From contig UQLY01000009.1 in NCBI GenBank assembly GCA_900542015.1, forward strand, positions 1-64,000: 64,000 bases of DNA, given 5' to 3'. The translations under genes were made by a program, and so were the position numbers. Source of the DNA: an uncultured Lachnospiraceae bacterium (lineage in GTDB: Bacteria > Bacillota > Clostridia > Lachnospirales > Lachnospiraceae). The notes beneath the pieces are model-generated. The model made no database searches and was not told the origin of the DNA. It saw only the letters and a list, made by a program, of their open reading frames with translations. Shown one piece after another: positions 45,247-53,701 of this stretch (position 1 is the stretch's first letter; every line of letters starts with the position of its first letter).

Positions 45247-45993
45247 TCAAATATTTAGATGTTCAATTTTTTTACGCAGCTGCAGCATATTTTTATCCAG
45301 CTCCCATATGGTTGCCGCATATGCCTTCAGTTCCTTTCCCACCGAATCCGCGCCGGGAAATTCTTTTTTATAGACAAGCTGATGGTCCAGCACTGACCAG
45401 AAATCCATTGCCACGGTGCGAAGCTGCACCTCTACCTTGCGCCAAACGGTTTCTTTATCCGTATCGCTTATGTCACTTTGTGCGATGACCGGCACCTTAA
45501 TAATCAGATGCAGGCTCATATAACCGTTGCTTTTCGGTTTTCTGATATAGTCTTTCTCTTTCAAAATATGTATATCAGGCTGGTCTTTCAGCCGTTTTGC
45601 CACTTCATACACATCATCCACAAACAGGCAGACCATCCGCACGCCCAGCAGATCGTTGCACCTGAATACGCCCGTTTTATCCGTAGGATAGTTTTTCCTT
45701 CTGATCTTTTTGTAGATGCTGTCCGCGCTTTTTACCCGACCGGTAATCTGATTGATTACCTTACGGTCTTTCTCTTCCGCAAGCGTCATTCCGATTTCCT
45801 TCAGTCTCTCCTGGGTAAAATCGATGGCGCGCGCAGAAATAATCTGATACATATAATCCCCCACAACGGACTCTATGACCGCTTTTAATACCGCCGCCTC
45901 TTCTTCCGGCAATTCTTCTTTTTTATCCTTTTTCCCCATGTCTTCAATCCTCAGATAACTTATATCGTTTACTTCATTCATACAGACCATCAT
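45247..45993 (-). CDS. RelA/SpoT-domain protein, small (p)ppGpp synthetase-like
   Basis: 248 aa. It has the synthetase-type core: GVFRCNDLLGVRMVCLFVDD, KEKDYIRKPKSNGYMSLHLI and VEVQLRTVAMDFWSVLDHQL. There is no HD hydrolase domain and no TGS/ACT tail, so it is of the single-domain kind (YjbM/RelQ like). Whether every catalytic residue is present needs alignment. ATG choice among three close candidates (45993, 45990, 45981) is open. Confidence 0.8.
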   Translation of the reverse strand: MMVCMNEVNDISYLRIEDMGKKDKKEELPEEEAAVLKAVIESVVGDYMYQIISARAIDFTQERLKEIGMTLAEEKDRKVINQITGRVKSADSIYKKIRRKNYPTDKTGVFRCNDLLGVRMVCLFVDDVYEVAKRLKDQPDIHILKEKDYIRKPKSNGYMSLHLIIKVPVIAQSDISDTDKETVWRKVEVQLRTVAMDFWSVLDHQLVYKKEFPGADSVGKELKAYAATIWELDKNMLQLRKKIEHLNI

Positions 45994-46088
45994 ACCCCTT
46001 GCCTTCCTTTACTTACTATCACGATTATGTAAAACCGCTGTAAAAACGGCTACCTATAATCATATGCAGAGGAAAGCAGGAGTATGAC

Positions 46089-46136
46089 TAAAAAAGAACC
46101 GTTGCTGCTTTTGATCTTCGCATACAACGGTTCTTA
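46089..46136 (-). terminator. Terminator of the transketolase genes
   Basis: Minus strand AAGAACCGTTG, loop, CAACGGTTCTT, then TTTT. It follows the stop at 46149 by 13 bp. Confidence 0.85.
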
Positions 46137-46148
46137 GTTTAACCCATC

Positions 46149-47087
46149 TTACAGGTTTTCTTTGATTTTCGCATAGATGCCTTTTGCATCCAGACCGTAT
46201 TTTTCAACCAGCGCGCCCGCAGAACCGGATTCGCCGAATTTATCATACATACCGATCTTTGTTACCTTTGTAGGCTCTTTCTCGGAGAGCACGTCGCATA
46301 CTGCGCTTCCCAGACCGCCGATGACGGAATGCTCTTCTACGGTAAAGACTCTTCCTGTTTTCTTTGCGGTTGCAATAACCAGTTGTTCCTCCAACGGCTT
46401 GATCGTATGAATATTGATTACCTCCGCATGGATACCGTCCGCCGCAAGCATTTCCGCTGCTCCCAAAGCTCCTTCCACACAAATACCCGTTGCGATAATG
46501 GATACGTCGGCGCCTTCTTTTAATACAACGCCCTTTCCGATTTCAAATTTGTAATCGGGGTTGTCGTTGATCACCGGAACCGCTGCGCGTCCAAATCTTA
46601 AATAAACCGGTCCTTCCATCTCCAATGCTGCGCGGACCGCGGCTCTTGCTTCCACATCATCGGAAGGAACGATAACCGTCATGCCCGGAATGGTTCTCAT
46701 CAGCGCAATATCCTCGTTGCACTGGTGGGTCGCGCCGTCCTCTCCTACGGTAATGCCCGCATGGGTCGCGCCGATTTTGACATTCAGATGAGGATAGCCG
46801 ATGGAATTACGCACCTGCTCAAAGTTTCTTCCCGCCGCAAACATGGCGAAGGATGAGATAAAGGGAATTTTGCCGCAGGTTGCAAGCCCCGCCGCAATGC
46901 CCGTCATATTGCATTCCGCAATACCGCAGTCGATGTGGCGGTCGGGATATGCTTTCTTAAAAATACTTGTCTTGGTAGCGCCTGCAAGATCCGCATCCAG
47001 AACAACCAGATTAGGGAAGTCTTCTGCACAGTCTACAAGGGCGTTGCCATAGCTTTCTCTTGTTGCAATTTTTTTAACGTCTGCCAT
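46149..47087 (-). CDS. Transketolase, C-terminal subunit
   Basis: 312 aa. The pyrimidine-binding domain shows LVVLDADLAGATKTSIFKKA, DCGIAECNMTGIAAGLATCG and the KIGATHAGITVGEDGATHQC region; a C-terminal domain follows (GRVFTVEEHSVIGGLGSAVC). With the N-terminal subunit it makes one thiamin-diphosphate enzyme, a split form common in Clostridia. Its ATG overlaps the stop of the N-terminal gene. Confidence 0.95.
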   Translation of the reverse strand: MADVKKIATRESYGNALVDCAEDFPNLVVLDADLAGATKTSIFKKAYPDRHIDCGIAECNMTGIAAGLATCGKIPFISSFAMFAAGRNFEQVRNSIGYPHLNVKIGATHAGITVGEDGATHQCNEDIALMRTIPGMTVIVPSDDVEARAAVRAALEMEGPVYLRFGRAAVPVINDNPDYKFEIGKGVVLKEGADVSIIATGICVEGALGAAEMLAADGIHAEVINIHTIKPLEEQLVIATAKKTGRVFTVEEHSVIGGLGSAVCDVLSEKEPTKVTKIGMYDKFGESGSAGALVEKYGLDAKGIYAKIKENL

Positions 47088-47932
47088 TATACTTCACCTG
47101 CTTTCTCTAACTGCTCTGCGATTTTATCAAGATCCGCCATTGCCGTAGCATATTCTTCATCATTCGGCGCCTTGCCGTGCCATCCTGCGTTGTTCTCCAT
47201 AAAGGAAACGTCTTTTCCTTTCACGGTGTGCATAATAATCGCCGTAGGCATGCCTTTTGTTTCTTTCGCCTGATCCAAAGCCGCGCGGATCTCATCAAAA
47301 TTGTGTCCGTCGATATTGATCGCTTTGAAATTAAACGCCTCGAATTTTTTATCAATAGGATAAACGGAGCAGACATCTTCTACCTTACCATCGATCTGCA
47401 GCCCGTTGTTATCAACGATAACTACCAGATTATCCAGCTTTCTCGCACCGGCAAACATGGAAGCTTCCCATACCTGTCCTTCCTGAATCTCGCCGTCTCC
47501 AAGCAATGTATATACGCGGTAATCCTTGTTGTCCAGCTTTGCCGCAAGCGCCATTCCCACCGCAGCGGAAATTCCCTGTCCCAAAGATCCCGAGCTCATA
47601 TCCACGCCGGGCGTTTCCTGCATACAGGGGTGTCCCTGCAGATAAGAACCTAATTTGCGAAGCGTTTTTAAATCCTCTACCGGGAAATACCCTCTGTTTG
47701 CAAGGGCGGAATAAAGCCCCGGCGCAGTATGCCCCTTGGAAAGGACAAAACGGTCCCTGTCCTCCCATTTCGGATTCTTGGGATCGATGTTCATTTCTTC
47801 AAAATAAAGATACGTAAACATATCTGCCGCAGAAAGTGATCCGCCGGGATGTCCCGCCTTCGCACTGTGCACTGAGGTCACGATACCTTTACGAACTTCA
47901 TTTGCACGTTTCTGAAGTTCTAAGTTTGTCAT
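47087..47932 (-). CDS. Transketolase, N-terminal subunit
   Basis: 281 aa. The thiamin-diphosphate domain shows SAKAGHPGGSLSAADMFTYL, FVLSKGHTAPGLYSALANRG and the GDGEIQEGQVWEASMFAGAR motif, with NNGLQIDG. It moves two-carbon units between pentose phosphates and glyceraldehyde 3-phosphate or erythrose 4-phosphate. Lies next to the fucose-isomerase-family/xylulokinase genes, which fits disposal of xylulose 5-phosphate. Confidence 0.95.
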   Translation of the reverse strand: MTNLELQKRANEVRKGIVTSVHSAKAGHPGGSLSAADMFTYLYFEEMNIDPKNPKWEDRDRFVLSKGHTAPGLYSALANRGYFPVEDLKTLRKLGSYLQGHPCMQETPGVDMSSGSLGQGISAAVGMALAAKLDNKDYRVYTLLGDGEIQEGQVWEASMFAGARKLDNLVVIVDNNGLQIDGKVEDVCSVYPIDKKFEAFNFKAINIDGHNFDEIRAALDQAKETKGMPTAIIMHTVKGKDVSFMENNAGWHGKAPNDEEYATAMADLDKIAEQLEKAGEV

Positions 47933-47987
47933 GTTTTCTGCCTCCGTATAATTGGTTGGTTTTCACTGTTCCATCATATTACACCAC

Positions 47988-48027
47988 AAAGATGATTTCA
48001 ACCGATTATTGAGTCAAAATCATCTTT
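47988..48027. promoter_or_regulatory. Inverted repeat upstream of transketolase
   Basis: AAAGATGATTT, 18 bases, AAATCATCTTT: perfect 11-bp arms, 55-95 bp upstream of the start. No T run follows on the minus strand, so an operator or leader hairpin is more likely than a terminator. Confidence 0.5.
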
Positions 48028-48093
48028 GGGTAAATAGTTATTGAAAATTGTTAAAATCTTTTTTTCTTTGCCGAATCCTGTCTGACATACGGA

Positions 48094-49578
48094 TTAAGCA
48101 AAGGGATTTTCCGTGGGGTATCTTACTCCCGCGGGCTGGTTGTAGCCGATTTCATCCACGTCTACGCCCAGATATTTGAATACTTCATAAATTGCTTTTC
48201 CAAAGTGACCGAAAGCAACCGCTCCATGATGAGGGAAGTTTTTCTCAATCAGTACATGACGGTAAAATCTGCCCATTTCAGGAATTGCGAATACGCCGAT
48301 TGCACCGAAGGATTTGGTTGCAACAGGAAGTACTTCGCCGTGCGCGATATAAGCGCGAAGTTTTGCGTCCGCCGTAGACTGCAGTCTGAAGAATGTGATA
48401 TCTCCGGGAACAATGTCGCCCTCCAGCGTACCCTGGGTTACTTCTTCGGGAAGGCTTCTCGCCATGATCATCTGATACTGCATACCGCAGAAGGACAGCT
48501 TCTTGGAAGAAGTATTGCCGCAATGGAAGCCCATGAACGTATCCTTATGGGTGTAAGGGAATTTGCCCTCGATGGACTCTTTGTACATATCCGCAGGTAC
48601 GGAGTTGTTGATATCCAGCAATGTAACGATATCTTCAGATACGCAGTAGCCGATAAACTCGCTTAACGCGCCATAGATATCAACCTCGCAGGATACGGGA
48701 ATGCCCATTCCTGTCAGACGGCTGTTCACATAGCAGGGAACAAAGCCAAACTGTGTCTGGAACGCAGGCCAGCATTTTCCGGCAATCGCTACATATTTAC
48801 GGTATCCCTTATGCTCCTCTACCCAGTCAAGCAGGGTCAATTCGTACTGAGCCAGCTTAGGCAGAATCTCGGGTTTGTTGTTACCTGTGCCTAATTCCTC
48901 TTCCATTTCCTTTACCTTTGCAGGAATACGGGAATCTCCTTCATGTTTCTTAAATGCCTCAAATAAATCCAATTCGGAATTTTCTTCGATTTCTACACCC
49001 AAATTGTACAACTGTTTAATCGGCGCGTTGCACGCTAAGAAGTTTAACGGTCTCGGTCCGAAGCTGATGATCTTCAACTGGGAAAGCGCTGATAAGGTAC
49101 GTGCTATGGGCACAAATTCCTTGATCATATCCGCACATTCCTCCGCCGTTCCTACGGGATATTCGGGTATGTATGCTTTTACATTACGCAGCTTTAAGTT
49201 ATAGCTTGCGTTTAACATACCGCAGTATGCGTCTCCGCGTCCGCCCTTCAAATCATTCTGAGTCTCCTCTGCAGCCGCGCAGAACATAACCGGTCCGTCA
49301 AAATGTTTTGCAAGCAATGTCTCGGCGATTTCGGGACCGAAGTTTCCAAGATATACGCAAAGAGCGTTACATCCTGCCTTCTTAATGTCTTCCAGAGCCT
49401 GAACCATATGGATCTCGCTCTCTACGATACAGATCGGGCATTCATAGATCTCTGCTGCGTCATATTTTGCAGCATATGCTTCTACCAACGCCTTTCTTCT
49501 GTTTACGGAAAGAGATTCCGGGAAACAGTCGCGGCTTACGGCAACAATGCCAATTTTTACTTCAGGTGCGTTATTCAT
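48094..49578 (-). CDS. L-fucose/L-arabinose isomerase family protein
   Basis: 494 aa. Typical pieces: KIGIVAVSRDCFPESLSVNR, CNALCVYLGNFGPEIAETLL, CWPAFQTQFGFVPCYVNSRL (with CEVDIYGALSEF after), and DTFMGFHCGNTSS. A Glu in SCEVDIYG and an Asp in TLLDINN sit where the family binds its metal. It should interconvert an aldose and a ketose, but the sugar is not certain; the nearby xylulokinase-like kinase and transketolase suggest a pentose whose ketose is phosphorylated next. Next upstream gene is a DUF4867 protein. Confidence 0.82.
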   Translation of the reverse strand: MNNAPEVKIGIVAVSRDCFPESLSVNRRKALVEAYAAKYDAAEIYECPICIVESEIHMVQALEDIKKAGCNALCVYLGNFGPEIAETLLAKHFDGPVMFCAAAEETQNDLKGGRGDAYCGMLNASYNLKLRNVKAYIPEYPVGTAEECADMIKEFVPIARTLSALSQLKIISFGPRPLNFLACNAPIKQLYNLGVEIEENSELDLFEAFKKHEGDSRIPAKVKEMEEELGTGNNKPEILPKLAQYELTLLDWVEEHKGYRKYVAIAGKCWPAFQTQFGFVPCYVNSRLTGMGIPVSCEVDIYGALSEFIGYCVSEDIVTLLDINNSVPADMYKESIEGKFPYTHKDTFMGFHCGNTSSKKLSFCGMQYQMIMARSLPEEVTQGTLEGDIVPGDITFFRLQSTADAKLRAYIAHGEVLPVATKSFGAIGVFAIPEMGRFYRHVLIEKNFPHHGAVAFGHFGKAIYEVFKYLGVDVDEIGYNQPAGVRYPTENPFA

Positions 49579-49619
49579 GATTTCTTTTCCTCCTTATAAC
49601 CGTCTTTTCTACGGCTTTA

Positions 49620-50243
49620 TTATTCATTTATATTTAAATTTTTGCCAACCAGTCCGATATGGCAGCCTTCGTCCAGACCGCCTTCTGCATGACCGATCAG
49701 CCATTTGTTTTTCGCTGTAATCAGCTTATCCTCTCCATCGGCATGAGAAATTTCCAGGGGATAATTGGTGCCTGCCGGTAAGACTACGGCAACCTTAAAT
49801 CCCTCTCCCTTTACGCCGCAGGGTGCGTAGTGAAGTGTCGTTGCATATACTTCAACAGCAGTTCCCCTGGGAACTAAGAACGCTTCCATCAGGGAAGTGT
49901 CATAGGTGAAATCATCCGTAATATCCTGCTGGCATCCGAGAATTAAGATGGCGTCGGTAGCCGCCACATTGATTTCAGAGCTTCTATGATATTCAACCGC
50001 ATTTAACAACTCGTTGTGTCCGTTACAGTATCCGATCTGGATTGCCAGCTCACCGTATGTCTTATCCTTTAATTCCTGAAAAACGGGAAGTGCTTCTAAC
50101 TCTTTTACGCTGGGTTCATATACGACACCTTCGGGTAATGGAGTCTTCTGGTCTAACGCCTCTACCAATCCGGAAAAATCAATGCCCTTAACGATCCTTC
50201 CGTATTTTCTGAACTTCTCATCCGTTACGTCATAAATAGTCAT
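49620..50243 (-). CDS. DUF4867 family protein
   Basis: 207 aa from the ATG at 50243 (AAAGGGG seven bases upstream). It starts MTIYDVTDEKFRKYGRIVKG, and has a cupin-like middle (GYCNGHNELLNAVEYHRSSE, FLVPRGTAVEVYATTLHYAP) with several His/Glu that could bind a metal. DUF4867 genes usually sit with isomerase and kinase genes for sugars, so an accessory epimerase, mutarotase or isomerase role is possible but unproven. Confidence 0.78.
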   Translation of the reverse strand: MTIYDVTDEKFRKYGRIVKGIDFSGLVEALDQKTPLPEGVVYEPSVKELEALPVFQELKDKTYGELAIQIGYCNGHNELLNAVEYHRSSEINVAATDAILILGCQQDITDDFTYDTSLMEAFLVPRGTAVEVYATTLHYAPCGVKGEGFKVAVVLPAGTNYPLEISHADGEDKLITAKNKWLIGHAEGGLDEGCHIGLVGKNLNINE

Positions 50244-50321
50244 TTCATAACCCCTTTCTGTTATATTCTCTCTCATTTTGTTGACGCGCTCTATTTTTTG
50301 CCCGCTGCGCTTCCGCAGACT

Positions 50322-51791
50322 TTATTGAATTTTACGGAACAGCTCTTTGCAGGCAGGATAAATCTCTTTAAACTGCTGGTATCTCGCCTCGTATTTTTCT
50401 ACCAGCTCCGGCTCCGGCTCTACGGTATCGACGCTCTTCACAATCTTTTCCGCCGCTTCTTCCACGCTTGCAAATTCACCGCATGCAACCGCCGCTAACA
50501 TTGCGCCGCCCATTGCCGGTCCTTCCTCGCTCTCGATCACATCCACCTTCACATTTAAAATATTGGCGATCATCTTTTTCCAAAGAGGGCTCTTCGCGCC
50601 GCCGCCGCAGATCTTGGTTCTCTCAATATGAATGCCCAGCGCCTTCGCTACCTCGAAGGAATCTCTCAAGGCAAATGCAACGCCTTCCAAAACAGCCTGC
50701 GTCATATCCGCTCTTGTGGAGTCCATCGTCAGCCCGATAAAGGTTCCTCTTGCTAACGGATCGTTGATCGGAGAGCGTTCGCCCATCAAATAGGGCAGGA
50801 AATATACATGGTTCTCGCCCAGCTTCGTAATGTTCTTCTGCTCCGTCGTATAATCCTTTGTACCGATGATCTCATCCATCCACCACTTGTTGCAGCTTGC
50901 CGCGCTCAGCATACATCCCATCAGATGGTAATGACCGTCCGCATGGGCAAAAGCGTGCAGCGCATTATATTTATCAACTCCGAATTTTTCGGAAGAAATA
51001 AAGATCGTTCCGCTCGTACCAAGGGAAATGTTGCAATTGCCGTTTCCCACGGTGCCGGTTCCTACTGCCGCCGCCGCATTGTCCCCGGCGCCTGCAACGA
51101 CTTTACAGCTTTCGGGAATACCAAGCTCGGAAGCGACTGCAGGGAGGAGGGTTCCTACAGCCTCGTAGCTTTCGTATACCTTTGCCAGCTGATCCTCTGT
51201 AATGCCGCAGATTTCACACATTTCTTTGGACCAGCATCTGTTCTTCACATCAAAAATCAGCATTCCCGATGCGTCGGATACGTCGGTGCAGTGCACGCCG
51301 GACAATTTATATACAATATAATCTTTTGGTAACATAATCTTTTTAATTCGGGCAAAATTCTCCGGCTCTTTATTTTTTACCCAGAGAATTTTCGGCGCCG
51401 TAAATCCCGTAAAGGAAATATTTGCCGTATATTCGGAAAGCTTTTCCTTTCCGATCACATTGTTTAAATAATCGCACTCTTCCGTGGTACGTCCGTCGTT
51501 CCACAGGATCGCGGGGCGGATTACTTCATCGTTTTCATCCAGAATAACCAGTCCGTGCATCTGTCCGCCGAAGCTGATGCCCGCCACCTGGCTCTTGTCA
51601 ACATCCTTAATCAATTCTTTAATCCCAGCCATTACCTGAGTATACCAATCCTCCGGTTTCTGCTCGGACCAGCCGGGATTCGGGAAATACAAGGGATATT
51701 CCTTTGATACAATATTTAAAATTTTTCCTTCGCCGTCCATTAACAGCAATTTTACCGCGGATGTTCCCAAATCAACGCCTATGTATAACAT
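50322..51791 (-). CDS. xylB: Xylulokinase-like FGGY kinase
   Basis: 489 aa. LYIGVDLGTSAVKLLLMDGE at the start, the substrate loop GISFGGQMHGLVILDENDEV and ILWNDGRT, GAGDNAAAAVGTGTVGNGNC, GTSGTIFISSEKFG, and the C-terminal KICGGGAKSPLWKKMIANIL. All match XylB-type enzymes, which phosphorylate D-xylulose at O5 with ATP. First gene of the operon toward DUF4867 and the isomerase. The divergent LacI regulator is likely its repressor. Confidence 0.9.
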   Translation of the reverse strand: MLYIGVDLGTSAVKLLLMDGEGKILNIVSKEYPLYFPNPGWSEQKPEDWYTQVMAGIKELIKDVDKSQVAGISFGGQMHGLVILDENDEVIRPAILWNDGRTTEECDYLNNVIGKEKLSEYTANISFTGFTAPKILWVKNKEPENFARIKKIMLPKDYIVYKLSGVHCTDVSDASGMLIFDVKNRCWSKEMCEICGITEDQLAKVYESYEAVGTLLPAVASELGIPESCKVVAGAGDNAAAAVGTGTVGNGNCNISLGTSGTIFISSEKFGVDKYNALHAFAHADGHYHLMGCMLSAASCNKWWMDEIIGTKDYTTEQKNITKLGENHVYFLPYLMGERSPINDPLARGTFIGLTMDSTRADMTQAVLEGVAFALRDSFEVAKALGIHIERTKICGGGAKSPLWKKMIANILNVKVDVIESEEGPAMGGAMLAAVACGEFASVEEAAEKIVKSVDTVEPEPELVEKYEARYQQFKEIYPACKELFRKIQ

Positions 51792-51846
51792 TTTTGCTCC
51801 TCCTTAAAAAGAAATACTCTCTCTCCTTCTGATTCGCCCGGGCTCT

Positions 51847-51994
51847 TGTGCCCGTGCACATTTTTATCATATATTTTTTCTCATTAAAAATCAACACTTA
51901 TTTTAAAAAACTTTACCAAATACTTAATTTCATCACTTTTCATAAAACTTAATTTGATTATTGTGCATTTTCACGATATCCGTGCACGTTGCAC
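51847..51994. promoter_or_regulatory. Candidate LacI-type operators between xylB and lacI-type gene
   Basis: The 320-bp divergent region (51792-52111) is AT-rich with no gene. It holds GTGCA-CGT-TGCAC (51982-51994), TGTGC-CCGT-GCACA (51847-51860) and a further TTGTGCATTTTCAC (51961-51974). The repeated GTGCA/TGCAC half-site is a good candidate for the binding site of the divergent regulator. Confidence 0.5.
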
Positions 51995-52111
51995 ATTTTC
52001 TATTGTATTTTAAAGGAAACAGGCATAAAATAGCTTTAGAATATTTTAAAATTATATTTGTGATAAAATGTTTTGAACAGTTGTACAAAATGATACAAAG
52101 GAGCTTTACTT

Positions 52112-53131
52112 ATGGCTACCATCAAAGAAATTGCAGAACTTGCCGGCGTATCAAGAGGCACCGTAGACCGCGTTTTAAATAAGCGGGGCGCCGTCAATCC
52201 CAAAACCGAGGCAAAAATATTGGAAATCGCCCGTGCCCTTGATTACAAACCGAACCGTGCCGGTATCGTGCTTGCCGCTCAAAAGAAAAAATTCAAATTC
52301 GGAATTGTTATGTTTGGTATCGGCAATCCGTTTTTCGAAGACGTTATCGCAGGCTTCAAGGAAAAAGAAGAAGAGTTATTCGGTTATAATTGTACCATTC
52401 TGTTTCGCAGGATTTCCGCCTTTGGCGTGGAAGACCAGCTGGAAGCCATTGATTCACTGCTTGCAGAAGAGATCAGCGGTCTGGCGATCTCCCCGCAAAA
52501 CGATCCTTCCATCGCCGCAAAGATCAATGAATTGTACGATATGGGAATCCCTACCGTTACCTTCAATACGGATATTGCCGGTTCCAAAAGAATCGCTTAT
52601 GTGGGCAGTAATTACTATCAGTGCGGGCAGACCGCAGCGGGGCTTATTCGCCTGATGGCAGGCGGAACGGTCAATATCGGCGTGATCAGCGGCTATTCCC
52701 AGCTTCTATGTCATACAGAAAGAATTGCAGGTTTTAAATCCTGCATTGCCCAATCTCCCAATATGAAAATTGTGGATTTTTTTGAAAACAGCGACGACGA
52801 CTTTATCAGTTATGAAAAGACAACGAAAATGCTGCAGGAGCATCCCGAGATCAACGCCCTGTTCTTTGCCGCAGGTGGTACTTACGGAGGCTGCAAGGCG
52901 GTTATCGCCTGCAACCGTCAGAACGATCTGAAAATCGTCACCTTTGACAAAATCGAAACAACCGTCCAGATGATGAAAAAAGACGTGATTTCCGCCACCA
53001 TCTGTCAACAGCCGCGTATCCAGGGACTGATGCCTTTGGAAATCCTGTTTGACTATCTGACCACCGGAGAGCCGCCGAAAAAAGAATACAACTATACGAC
53101 CGCTGAAATCCGGATTAAAGAAAATATTTAA
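52112..53131 (+). CDS. LacI-family transcriptional regulator
   Basis: 339 aa. N-terminal LacI helix-turn-helix TIKEIAELAGVSRGTVDRVL followed by the hinge region, and a Peripla_BP_4-like sensor domain (GIVMFGIGNPFFEDVIAGFK, GLAISPQNDPSIAAKINELY, CGQTAAGLIRLMAGG). The sensor half resembles ribose-type binding proteins. Divergent from xylB, so probable repressor of the isomerase-kinase operon with a pentose as inducer. AAAGGAGC precedes the ATG. Confidence 0.9.
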   Translation: MATIKEIAELAGVSRGTVDRVLNKRGAVNPKTEAKILEIARALDYKPNRAGIVLAAQKKKFKFGIVMFGIGNPFFEDVIAGFKEKEEELFGYNCTILFRRISAFGVEDQLEAIDSLLAEEISGLAISPQNDPSIAAKINELYDMGIPTVTFNTDIAGSKRIAYVGSNYYQCGQTAAGLIRLMAGGTVNIGVISGYSQLLCHTERIAGFKSCIAQSPNMKIVDFFENSDDDFISYEKTTKMLQEHPEINALFFAAGGTYGGCKAVIACNRQNDLKIVTFDKIETTVQMMKKDVISATICQQPRIQGLMPLEILFDYLTTGEPPKKEYNYTTAEIRIKENI

Positions 53132-53147
53132 GCAATACAAGAACAGA

Positions 53148-53299
53148 CTGCCGCATGGATTAAATTTATATCTGTCACGGAAACACGCTTTCGCTCTATA
53201 AAAACGCAACGGTACCTAAATCCGCAAAATACGCGGATTAAGTACCGGCGTTTTTATAAAGGTTTCCTTTGACAGATATAAATTCAATCCATGCGGCAG
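53148..53299. repeat. Long-hairpin repeat element, copy A
   Basis: Outer arms 53148-53176 and 53271-53299 are 29 bp each and complementary with one mismatch (CTGCCGCATGG ... CCATGCGGCAG). Between them is a 94-bp core (53177-53270), itself foldable, that matches the core of copy B (59461-59554) on the opposite strand at 90 of 94 positions. It lies between two convergent genes, the LacI regulator and the SRP RNA, and may end transcription in both directions. Confidence 0.85.
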
Positions 53300-53308
53300 C
53301 CTGGTTGA

Positions 53309-53393
53309 TTGGCTTACACGTTTTGGTTAGCTTATATGTTTTAATTGACTTACATGTTTTAATTGGCTTATATGTTTTGGTTGGCTTACACGT
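53309..53393. repeat. 18-bp tandem repeat
   Basis: Four full units and one partial unit of the type TTGRCTTAYAYGTTTTRR: 53309-53326, 53327-53344, 53345-53362, 53363-53380, 53381-53393. It fills the space between the long hairpin and the 3' end of the SRP RNA. No coding sense is seen. Confidence 0.8.
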
Positions 53394-53396
53394 AAA

Positions 53397-53664
53397 ATAC
53401 CGTGCGACCGGCTTCGAGCGCAGCCCCTATGCGTTACCTCTACAGTTAGCTCAACCCAGGCACCCTCGCGGCACATGGGAGCTTCCTCTTAGTGCTGCTG
53501 TATTCCTACCCTGACACGGTTCGTGGATTCCCATTGCGCGAGACCCAAATATCAACGCCACTTATAGAGGGCAGCCATAAAAGCCAAAACCCTCCGCCGG
53601 TCATCACCCCTGCTAAAGCGGATTGCAGGTACAAGGCTCCGCTACTTCCCCGGCTGCACGGCAA
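53397..53664 (-). ncRNA. ffs: Signal recognition particle RNA (long type)
   Basis: About 268 nt. The minus strand closely follows the B. subtilis scRNA: GCCGTGC at the 5' end, GTACCTGCAATCCGCT in the Alu part, GGGTCTCGCGCAATGGGAAT, and domain IV with CGTGTCAGG, a GGAA tetraloop closed by GTA/TAC, then CAGCAGCACTAAG; it ends with GGTCGCACGG pairing back to the 5' end. It carries both Alu and S domains, as in Bacillus and Clostridia. It works with Ffh in co-translational targeting. It has a consensus promoter and follows tadA. Confidence 0.95.
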
Positions 53665-53669
53665 GTTTT

Positions 53670-53698
53670 AGTATACTTGGTTTTATCCGTATTGTCAA
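53670..53698 (-). promoter_or_regulatory. Promoter of the SRP RNA gene
   Basis: Minus strand TTGACA (53693-53698), 17-nt spacer, TATACT (53670-53675); transcription would start about six bases later at the SRP RNA 5' end. Confidence 0.9.
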
Positions 53699-53701
53699 AT
53701 A

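Noticed and set aside
48050..48110. Terminator at the end of the isomerase gene
   Set aside because: The CTTTGC...GCAAAG hairpin overlaps the coding end and is followed by A, not T, on the transcribed strand.
53309..53393. CRISPR array
   Set aside because: The units are directly adjacent with no spacers, and no cas gene is in the window.
53269..53514. 81-aa plus-strand frame
   Set aside because: It runs through the 18-bp repeat and the SRP RNA; its regular LHVLIGLYVL pattern is only the translated tandem repeat.
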